64,000 nt of DNA from Lachnospiraceae bacterium. Lineage in GTDB: Bacteria; Bacillota; Clostridia; Lachnospirales; Lachnospiraceae. Position 1 is the first letter of the stretch; each line of letters starts with the position of its first letter. Shown piece after piece: positions 1 to 7,545 of the stretch. The position numbers and the translations under genes were made by a program. Where the stretch lies: NCBI GenBank assembly GCA_022776305.1, contig JALFIB010000015.1:1-64000 (forward strand), read 5' to 3'. Below the pieces are notes generated by a model that was given only the letters and a program-made list of their open reading frames with translations, was not told where the DNA came from and made no database searches.

Positions 1-867
1 CTAGCAGAGGGATACGATGCGGTCTGCGCATTTGTCAATATGGATCTGGGCAAAAAAACCATCTTGATCCTGAATGAAATCGGCGTAAAGCTGATCCTGA
101 TGCGATGTGCCGGTTATAATAACGTTGATTTAGAAGAAGCAAAAAATAGTGGAATCCGTGTAGCCCATGTGCCCAGCTATTCACCGGAATCTGTGGCAGA
201 GCACGCCATGGCTTTGGCACTGACTGCTTCTAGGCGAACACATAAAGCTTATATTAAAGTACGTGAAAACAATTACAGCCTTGTGGGGCTGATGGGAAAG
301 TCTTTTTACAAAAGGACAGCAGGTATTGTGGGAACCGGGCGGATCGGAGCTGCTATGGCCAATATATGCCGCGGGTTTGGCATGGATGTGATCGCATATG
401 ATAAATATCCAAATAAAAATCTGGATTTTGTCCAATATGTAGAACTTGATAAACTCCTTGCAGAATCAGATTTGATTTCCCTGCATTGCCCACTGACAGA
501 AGAGAGCTACCACATGATCAATATTGAGTCTATCAAGAAGATGAAAGACGGGGTAATTCTTGTAAATACCTCCCGCGGAGGCCTCATCAAGACAGCAGAT
601 TTGATCCAAGGCATCCGGGAAAACAAGTTTTTCGCTGTAGGATTGGATGTTTATGAGGAAGAAAACGGGCAGGTATATGAGGACAAATCTGATGAGATCC
701 TTCAGCATTCTACTGTTGCCCGGCTCCTGTCTTTCCCAAATGTGATGGTAACCTCCCATCAGGGGTTCTTTACAGAGGAGGCTTTGCAGGCTATCAGCAT
801 TACCACATTGGAGAATGCTTTATTATTTCAAAAGGGAGAAGCTGGCCCAAATGAGCTGGTCTCATAA
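1..867 (+). CDS. D-2-hydroxyacid dehydrogenase, D-lactate dehydrogenase-like (5' truncated by window edge)
   Basis: Frame 1 is open from base 1 (LAEGYDAVCAFVNMDLGKK...). NAD-binding motif GIVGTGRIGAAMA, NTSRGGLI, and the 'GLDVYEEE...MVTSHQGFFTEEAL' C-terminus typical of D-LDH. Confidence 0.9.
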   Translation, partial: LAEGYDAVCAFVNMDLGKKTILILNEIGVKLILMRCAGYNNVDLEEAKNSGIRVAHVPSYSPESVAEHAMALALTASRRTHKAYIKVRENNYSLVGLMGKSFYKRTAGIVGTGRIGAAMANICRGFGMDVIAYDKYPNKNLDFVQYVELDKLLAESDLISLHCPLTEESYHMINIESIKKMKDGVILVNTSRGGLIKTADLIQGIRENKFFAVGLDVYEEENGQVYEDKSDEILQHSTVARLLSFPNVMVTSHQGFFTEEALQAISITTLENALLFQKGEAGPNELVS

Positions 868-903
868 GAACAAGATAAAATTTTTGATAATAGGGCTGAT
901 AAT

Positions 904-943
904 GAAGCAGGTTGCGCTATATAGTGTGCACCTGCTTTTTTTA
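904..943 (+). terminator. Rho-independent terminator after the D-LDH gene
   Basis: AAGCAGGT...ACCTGCTT stem (905-912/930-937) followed by TTTTTTT. Confidence 0.75.
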
Positions 944-1237
944 TTAAGAGAAAGCACAACACTTAGTATTTTGCGAGAAAAAATTACAAAATATTACAAA
1001 AATATTAAATATAGAGCAAAAGATGCCGAGAACCGACATGAAAACACAGAAAATGCCGAAAAATAGGGAAAAATAGGCGTTTTTACATGTGTGAAAAACG
1101 CTGAAAATGAAAAAAACGAAACGTGAATATGCATAAAATATAAAAGATATAGTAGTATATAATTGAATAAAATATACAATTTTGAAAGAACGAAAAAAGT
1201 CGTATAAATAATATATTACAAAAATATGAAAAATATA

Positions 1238-1267
1238 TTGACATATCGTTTCAAAGTTTTGTATAAT
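1238..1267 (+). promoter_or_regulatory. Sigma-A type promoter upstream of the SleB-like gene
   Basis: TTGACA (1238-1243), 18-bp spacer, TATAAT (1262-1267). Confidence 0.7.
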
Positions 1268-1357
1268 GCAGTTACGTTGCAGGGCAGTATATATGATAAG
1301 GAACATCAGTACAGCGATATGGGGAGATGCTGTACAAGAAGAGACAGGAGAAGTAAG

Positions 1358-2173
1358 ATGCTGTTACAAAACGGAATGAGGTCACTTAGCGATTTCGCAA
1401 GACGTTTCACTTATGGTTTTATCTTGGATATTGCTTTGATACTTGCCGGCATATTTATGGTTGGCAGCATGGCATTTGTCATTTCGGAATTTGACACCGA
1501 AGGATATGGACGTGTATACGCTGTAGACTCCTCGGCGGAGGAGGAAGGAAGGGTGCAGCGTGCCCAGACAGGACTGATGGGCGTTGTCAATGGAGTGGCA
1601 GATATGGAGCGTTATTCGGACAAGACACGATTGGTGAGCGTTGCGGACACAAATGGTGAGGTACTGGCAGGAGTTTCCGGAGTGGATCGAAGAGCGATCC
1701 ACAGGAATACCATTGAAAAAGGCACAGAAGTTGCCAGTGAGCTTGGCTATTATGCGCAGCAGGCGGTATATGAAAACCAGATGTCATCCGATGAGTATTA
1801 TACACTGCTGCAGATTGTTGAAGCAGAAGCAACTGGCGGCGATATCATGAGCAAGATGATGGTAGCCGGCGTTGTACTGAACCGGGTACGGGATGCACAT
1901 TTCCCAAATACGATCTATGAAGTCGTATGGCAGGGGCATCAGTTCCAGCCTACCCAAGATGGGAGGATCTATTCCTGCACCATCACGGACTCTACCGTTG
2001 ATGCCGTAGAGCGGGTACTTCAGGGAGAGGACTATTCACAAGGAGCGCTGTTCTTTGTTGCTCGGGATTCTGCGGATGTTTCAAACGTAAGCTGGTTTGA
2101 TTCAAGCCTAGTAAAATTGTTTGAATACGGAGGCCATGAGTATTTCACGTTCAAGGATTATGTGAATAGTTAA
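1358..2173 (+). CDS. Cell wall hydrolase, SleB-like (Hydrolase_2 family), N-terminal TM anchor
   Basis: ORF 1226..2173; ATG 1358 preceded by GACAGGAG. C-terminal 'IVEAEATGGDIMSKMMVAGVVLNRVRDAHFPNTIYEVVWQ..QFQP' is typical of SleB/CwlJ hydrolases. Confidence 0.85.
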   Translation: MLLQNGMRSLSDFARRFTYGFILDIALILAGIFMVGSMAFVISEFDTEGYGRVYAVDSSAEEEGRVQRAQTGLMGVVNGVADMERYSDKTRLVSVADTNGEVLAGVSGVDRRAIHRNTIEKGTEVASELGYYAQQAVYENQMSSDEYYTLLQIVEAEATGGDIMSKMMVAGVVLNRVRDAHFPNTIYEVVWQGHQFQPTQDGRIYSCTITDSTVDAVERVLQGEDYSQGALFFVARDSADVSNVSWFDSSLVKLFEYGGHEYFTFKDYVNS

Positions 2174-2190
2174 AGAAAAGAATGTGTGAG

Positions 2191-2226
2191 AAAAGGCTGT
2201 TGTTTTCGTTGCAACAGCCTTTTTTC
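2191..2226 (+). terminator. Rho-independent terminator
   Basis: AAAGGCTGTTG ttttcgtt(g) CAACAGCCTTTTTT hairpin plus T-run. Confidence 0.85.
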
Positions 2227-2276
2227 TATGATATACTCGTTAGAAAATGAATTTAATACAAGTAGAGGATGAAAAA

Positions 2277-3767
2277 ATGGATTTGATGTTCAGAAGTACT
2301 AGAAACGCTGAAAACAAGGTAACTGCTTCTATGGCTGTTTTAAAAGGGCTTGCAGATGACGGAGGTTTGTTTGTTCCTGAAACCCTCCCGAAGCTTGATG
2401 TTTCCTTGGATGAACTGGCGGGGATGTCATACCACGAGACGGCATACACTGTTATGAAGCAGTTTCTTACAGACTATACGGAGGAAGAATTAAAATATTG
2501 TATCAATCATGCTTATGACGAAAAATTTGACACAAAAGAGATTGCACCGCTTAAGTTTGTGGATGGTAAATATTATCTGGAGCTGTTCCACGGAGCCACT
2601 ATCGCTTTTAAAGATATGGCATTGTCGATCCTTCCTTATCTTATGACTACTGCTGCGAAAAAGAATCAAGAAGACAAAGAGATCGTGATCTTGACGGCTA
2701 CATCGGGAGACACAGGGAAGGCTGCGCTGGCAGGTTTCGCTGATGTGCCGGGAACACGTATTATCGTGTTTTATCCGAAAAACGGAGTGAGTGCCGTACA
2801 GGAAAAGCAGATGGTGACCCAGAAGGGGAAAAACACTTGTGTCATCGGCATACATGGCAATTTTGATGATGCGCAGTCAGGTGTGAAAAAGCTTTTTTCT
2901 GATAAAGAACTTGCAAAAGAACTGGCTGGAGAGGGATTTTGCTTCTCATCTGCAAACTCCATTAATATTGGCCGCCTTGTCCCACAGGTTGTATATTACG
3001 TGTATGCATACGGAAAGCTTCTTTCTTCCGGGGCACTGAAACCGGGCGATAAGATGAATGTGGTAGTGCCCACAGGAAATTTCGGTAATATTTTAGCAGC
3101 GTATTATGCGAAGAATATGGGAATTCCTATCGAAAAGCTTGTATGTGCATCAAATGAAAATAAAGTTTTGTATGATTTCTTCCAGACAGGCGTTTATGAC
3201 AAAAATAGGGAGTTCATCCTGACTTCCTCACCGTCCATGGATATCCTGATCTCAAGCAATCTGGAGCGTTTGATCTACCGCATCGCCGGGGATGATGCCG
3301 AAAAAAATGCTCAGCTGATGCAGCAGCTGGCTAAGGAAGGCAGATACACCATTACAGATGAGATGAAGGAACGAATGGAGGATTTTGCAGGTGGTTTTGC
3401 CACAGGCGAGGAGACATCAGAAGAGATCGCTGCCGTTTACAAGAAAACAGGTTATGTGCTTGACACCCACACAGCTGTTGCTTCTTTTGTCTGCAGGAAA
3501 TACTTCCGGCAGTCAAAAACGGATCTTCCTACGGTAATCGCATCAACGGCAAGCCCATATAAATTTGCCCGCAGTGTCATGGAAGCCATTGACAGTAAGT
3601 ACAGTGGTATGGATGACTTTGACTTGATCGATGAACTGAGCCGCATTTCAGGTACGGCTGTGCCAAGAGCCATTGAAGAGATCCGGAATGCTCCGGTACT
3701 TCATGATAAAGTGATTGAAAAAGATGAAATGGAAAAGGCAGTGAAAGAATTTCTTGGAATAGCTTAA
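2277..3767 (+). CDS. thrC: Threonine synthase
   Basis: ORF 2247..3767; likely start ATG 2277 (MDLMFRSTRN) after AGAGGATG. 'LADDGGLFVPETLP', 'ELFHGATIAFKDMALSILPYL', 'TATSGDTGKAAL' are threonine synthase signatures. Confidence 0.93.
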   Translation: MDLMFRSTRNAENKVTASMAVLKGLADDGGLFVPETLPKLDVSLDELAGMSYHETAYTVMKQFLTDYTEEELKYCINHAYDEKFDTKEIAPLKFVDGKYYLELFHGATIAFKDMALSILPYLMTTAAKKNQEDKEIVILTATSGDTGKAALAGFADVPGTRIIVFYPKNGVSAVQEKQMVTQKGKNTCVIGIHGNFDDAQSGVKKLFSDKELAKELAGEGFCFSSANSINIGRLVPQVVYYVYAYGKLLSSGALKPGDKMNVVVPTGNFGNILAAYYAKNMGIPIEKLVCASNENKVLYDFFQTGVYDKNREFILTSSPSMDILISSNLERLIYRIAGDDAEKNAQLMQQLAKEGRYTITDEMKERMEDFAGGFATGEETSEEIAAVYKKTGYVLDTHTAVASFVCRKYFRQSKTDLPTVIASTASPYKFARSVMEAIDSKYSGMDDFDLIDELSRISGTAVPRAIEEIRNAPVLHDKVIEKDEMEKAVKEFLGIA

Positions 3768-3807
3768 ACATTAGAGAGGATTCTAAACTGAAAAGGGGGT
3801 AGAAAAA

Positions 3808-4161
3808 TTGAATACAGATTCGATTTATGCTTTGATGGATGCCGTGATCGTAGGAAGTGGTGTGTACGTTATCTATTTATATCTGGTTATGGCAAAATCA
3901 GGGAAATTAAAACAGAACATATTGACTCCACAGAATGTTGACATAAAAAAATGTAAAGATGTGGCCGGCTATATCCACTATGTTGGCAGGAAACAGCTTG
4001 TTTTTGGTATTGTTGCGATCTTATGCGGCGGTATCGGATTGCTGCAGGACTATACGAAGAAAATCGGAGCTATTCCTTATATGATAGCCATCACGATCTT
4101 CTTTGTGTATGCGCTGTGGTTTGGATTCCAGATAAAAAAAGCAGTAAAAATGTTCTGGTAA
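3808..4161 (+). CDS. Small integral membrane protein of unknown function (about 3 TM)
   Basis: 117-aa ORF with hydrophobic segments, tightly linked to neighbours. Confidence 0.6.
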   Translation: MNTDSIYALMDAVIVGSGVYVIYLYLVMAKSGKLKQNILTPQNVDIKKCKDVAGYIHYVGRKQLVFGIVAILCGGIGLLQDYTKKIGAIPYMIAITIFFVYALWFGFQIKKAVKMFW

Positions 4162-4176
4162 AAAAGGCAGGTTATC

Positions 4177-4743
4177 ATGAAAAATTTTAAAGAATGGTTA
4201 TCTGATTATCTTCGTTATTTTATGTTAGCTCTGGCTGCTGTGATCTTGTTTTTCATTGTCTTTATCGGTGTAAAGGTATATCAGAATTATGATTCGCCTA
4301 CTGCCGGACAAAATATCGAGATCTTAACGGAAGACGGACGGATAACGGAAGAAGAAGCAGAAAGCGAAAAGATAAGCGAGTCAGAAAAATCAGATGAAAC
4401 AGAAAAGCTCTCTGAGGTAGAAGAGAAAAAGGATATTGCGGAAACCGAGTCACAGACTGAAGCTGAGACCCAGCGGCAGTCCACGCAAGAAACCCAGCGG
4501 CAAACTACACCGGAAACGAAGCCCCAGACTACACCGGAGACCCAGCCACCAACAGAACCGGAGCCTGTTTACAAAACACTTACCGGATCTTGTTATTTGA
4601 GAAGCGGTCCGGGCTATGAGTACGAAATTATCGGCGAGTATATGTATGGAACTACAGTAGAATTCCGTGGAGAAGTGGAAGGCTGGTACGAAGTACAGGT
4701 GGACGGTATGATAGGTTACATGGGACCAAGGTTTTTTAATTAA
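4177..4743 (+). CDS. Membrane-anchored bacterial SH3 domain protein with acidic and T/Q/P-rich linker
   Basis: 188 aa: N-terminal TM, E/S-rich then T/Q/P-rich repeats, C-terminal 'LTGSCYLRSGPGYEYEIIGEYMYGTTVEFRGEVEGWYEVQVDGMIGYMGPRF' SH3_3 fold. Confidence 0.8.
   Translation: MKNFKEWLSDYLRYFMLALAAVILFFIVFIGVKVYQNYDSPTAGQNIEILTEDGRITEEEAESEKISESEKSDETEKLSEVEEKKDIAETESQTEAETQRQSTQETQRQTTPETKPQTTPETQPPTEPEPVYKTLTGSCYLRSGPGYEYEIIGEYMYGTTVEFRGEVEGWYEVQVDGMIGYMGPRFFN
4468..4563 (+). repeat. Four degenerate 24-bp (8-aa) tandem repeats in the SH3 protein linker
   Basis: Encodes TQRQSTQE / TQRQTTPE / TKPQTTPE / TQPPTEPE. Confidence 0.85.
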
Positions 4744-4799
4744 ATGTACCGTTAGAGAGCTGAGTGAAACTTCATAAAAATTTTTATAAGCTTAAAGAG

Positions 4800-4847
4800 A
4801 AAACCTTCTAGTGGGACAAAGAAGTCCTGCCGGGAGGTTTTTTTGCC
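4800..4847 (+). terminator. Rho-independent terminator
   Basis: AAACCTTCTAGTGGGAC aaagaa GTCCTGCCGGGAGGTTT then TTTTT; nearly fully paired stem allowing G-U. Confidence 0.75.
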
Positions 4848-4906
4848 TTTAAGTATATACAAGGTACATAAATACCAACAACGTAAATAAAAAAAGGGGG
4901 AATACC

Positions 4907-7474
4907 ATGGCAGCATTTGAGAAGGTAAAAAGCGGCATGCCGGGACTAGACAGTGTTCTGGATTATATACGCTTGGGGGATAACGTTGTCTGGCAAGTGA
5001 CAGATCTGGAGGAATACCGGTATTTTGTCATTCCATTTGTAAGGCAGGCACTGGAAGATAAAAGGAACTTGATCTACATCCGTTTTGCCCAGCATGAGAG
5101 AATCCTTCCGGAAATGGATGGAGTAAAGACGTATCAATTTGACCCGGATGAGGGATTTGAAAAATTCACAGTATCGATTCACAATGTCATTACAAAGGAG
5201 GGACGGGATGCCTTTTATATTTTTGACAGCCTGTCCGAGCTGCAGTCTGCATGGTATACAGATTTGATGATGGGAAACTTTTTCTGCGTTACTTGCCCTT
5301 ATTTGTTTACGCTGGATACAGTAGCCTTTTTCCCGTTGATCCGGGGAAGACATTCTTTTGAGGCGGTGGCAAGGATCCGTGAAACGACACAGCTGCTCCT
5401 TGATGTATATTCAGACGGTGAGGTGCGTTACGTACATCCCCTCAAAGTATGGAACAGATATTCGGCTACCATGTTTCTTCCGCACTGCTGTAAAGATGAA
5501 AGGGAGGGCTTTGTGCCTCTCGTAGATGGCATTGCTACCAGCAGGTATTACAGTTTGATCCAGACATCCTCAGGATACCACCAAGACCAGTCAGTTGACA
5601 GCCACGACCGTTTTTTTGCAAAAGCAAAGACGGATCTGGAAGAAGGCAGGTTTGGGGAAGATACGGAAAATATGATCATTGAGAGTACAATGACAAGAGA
5701 TCCCAGAATGCACGAGCTGATTAAAAAATTTTTTGAGCCGAAGGATTACTTTAAAATCAGGGACAGGATGATCGGAAGCGGTGCGATCGGAGGTAAAGCC
5801 TGCGGTATGCTTCTTGCCAGAAAGATTGTTGACAAACAACTCACAGGCTACCACCAGCACAGTGAGCAGCATGATTCATTCTATATCGGATCCGATGTCT
5901 TTTATACGTATATTGTATCCAACGGATGCTGGGAAATACGGATCCGGCAAAAAACAGAGCAGGGATTTTTGGAAGCAGCAGAAGAACTGCGCCAGGGCTT
6001 GCTGAAAGGTAGGTTTCCAAATAATATACGGGAAAAATTCCGCAATATGCTGGAGTATTTTGGGCAAAATCCTATCATTGTCCGCTCATCCAGCCTGCTG
6101 GAGGATGGATTTGGAAACGCATTTGCAGGAAAATATGAGTCAGTATTCTGCCCAAATCGAGGAGAAATAGAAGAGAGGTTAGAGTATTTTGAGAATGCAG
6201 TCAGGATCGTGTATGCCAGCACCATGGATGCTTCTGCGCTGGAATACAGAAAGACAAGAGGGCTTGCAGACTGTGACGAACAGATGGCGATCCTTGTACA
6301 GCGTGTGTCAGGTTCTTATTACGGGCCGTATTTTATGCCATGTACAGCCGGTGTAGGATACAGCTACAGCGCATATAAGTGGATGCCTGACATGGATCCC
6401 GCTGCCGGTATGCTGAGGCTTGTCATGGGGCTTGGCACGAAAGCTGTGGACAGGACGGAAAACGATTATCCAAGGTTAGTGAACCTTGACCGTCCTGAAG
6501 TGACTATGCTGGTTCAGGTGGCAGATAAACACAGGTTTTCTCAGCATAAGATCGACGTGATCAATATGGCAGAAAATAAATTTGAGGAGGTAGCGCTGGA
6601 GAAGCTGCTGCCATATCTGCCTCAATGGTATAAGAACACTGTTCTTGAGCACGATTATGAGGCAGAGGACAGGCTGCGGGAAATGGGAAGATACAGGGAT
6701 ATTTATTTCGTGAGCTGTCAGAGGATGCTTGCCAACAGGAAGTTTACAAAAATGATGAAAGAGCTTCTCCATGAACTGCAGAAAGCATACGGGAATCCGG
6801 TGGATATTGAGTATACGGTGAATCTCAGTAAAGGTGAGGATTTTGTTGTGAATCTTTTGCAGTGCCGTCCGCTTTATGTGGGCAAAGGAGATGAGGGCAT
6901 GGATATTCCGGAGCGAAAAGAAGAGGATACATTTTTTGAGATTACAGAATCTTCGATGGGACAGTCCCAAGAAACGGATATTGATGTCATAGTCCAGATA
7001 GAGCCGAAAGAATATTATGAATTTCCTTACATCCGGAAGCAAGAAGTGGCAGATGTGATCGGTAAGATCAATGCTTTCTATAAGAATACAGGTAAAAAAC
7101 TTCTCTTAACTGTTCCGGGGCGGATCGGCACATCCTCCCCTGAGTTAGGGGTACCGGTTCGATTTGCCGACATTTCCGGTTTCTGCGGCATTTGTGAGGT
7201 ATCAGACAACAGGGCAGGATATATGCCGGAGCTCAGTTACGGAAGCCATATGTTTCAGGATCTGGTAGAAGCAGAGATCTTTTATGGCGCTATCTTTGGA
7301 GACAGGAGGACAAAATGCTACCATAGAGATTTTTTTGTGGGACAGAAAAATTTGTTTTCAGAAATCTGTCCTGACAAAGGAGAACTTTCCCATATTGTCC
7401 GTGTTTATGAAACAGCTGGGATCACTTTGTGGGTGGATGGGGTAAACAACCATGCACTTTGTGCCAGAAAATGA
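4907..7474 (+). CDS. PEP/pyruvate-binding (PPDK_N ATP-grasp) protein with N-terminal KaiC/RecA-like domain lacking a Walker A motif
   Basis: RBS AAGGGGG. ATP-grasp motifs 'MIGSGAIGGKACGMLLARKIV' and 'NPIIVRSSSLLEDGFGNAFAGKYESVF'. N-terminus 'GMPGLDSVLDYIRLGDNVVWQVTDLEEYRYFVIPFVRQALEDKRNLIYIRF' follows KaiC layout without GxxGxGKT. Confidence 0.8.
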   Translation: MAAFEKVKSGMPGLDSVLDYIRLGDNVVWQVTDLEEYRYFVIPFVRQALEDKRNLIYIRFAQHERILPEMDGVKTYQFDPDEGFEKFTVSIHNVITKEGRDAFYIFDSLSELQSAWYTDLMMGNFFCVTCPYLFTLDTVAFFPLIRGRHSFEAVARIRETTQLLLDVYSDGEVRYVHPLKVWNRYSATMFLPHCCKDEREGFVPLVDGIATSRYYSLIQTSSGYHQDQSVDSHDRFFAKAKTDLEEGRFGEDTENMIIESTMTRDPRMHELIKKFFEPKDYFKIRDRMIGSGAIGGKACGMLLARKIVDKQLTGYHQHSEQHDSFYIGSDVFYTYIVSNGCWEIRIRQKTEQGFLEAAEELRQGLLKGRFPNNIREKFRNMLEYFGQNPIIVRSSSLLEDGFGNAFAGKYESVFCPNRGEIEERLEYFENAVRIVYASTMDASALEYRKTRGLADCDEQMAILVQRVSGSYYGPYFMPCTAGVGYSYSAYKWMPDMDPAAGMLRLVMGLGTKAVDRTENDYPRLVNLDRPEVTMLVQVADKHRFSQHKIDVINMAENKFEEVALEKLLPYLPQWYKNTVLEHDYEAEDRLREMGRYRDIYFVSCQRMLANRKFTKMMKELLHELQKAYGNPVDIEYTVNLSKGEDFVVNLLQCRPLYVGKGDEGMDIPERKEEDTFFEITESSMGQSQETDIDVIVQIEPKEYYEFPYIRKQEVADVIGKINAFYKNTGKKLLLTVPGRIGTSSPELGVPVRFADISGFCGICEVSDNRAGYMPELSYGSHMFQDLVEAEIFYGAIFGDRRTKCYHRDFFVGQKNLFSEICPDKGELSHIVRVYETAGITLWVDGVNNHALCARK

Positions 7475-7499
7475 AAGTAAACCTAAAAAACATCATGTA

Positions 7500-7545
7500 A
7501 AAATAGGAAGAACCCTCTATTCGGAGAGTTCTTCCCATTTTTCAT
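7500..7545. terminator. Bidirectional terminator between convergent genes
   Basis: AAAAATAGGAAGAACCCTCtattcgGAGAGTTCTTCCCATTTTTC; A-run on the 5' side and T-run on the 3' side. Overlaps the 3' end of the ABC-F gene. Confidence 0.75.

Noticed and set aside
815-1066. 83-aa plus-strand ORF overlapping the end of the D-LDH gene
   Set aside because: Crosses the terminator at 904-943 and has low-complexity content.
944-1306. 120-aa and 61-aa minus-strand ORFs in the AT-rich intergenic region
   Set aside because: Phe/Tyr/Ile-rich translation reflects A-rich DNA on the other strand; no domain, no RBS.
6476-7042. 188-aa minus-strand ORF within the ATP-grasp gene
   Set aside because: Antisense to a supported CDS, no recognisable motif.
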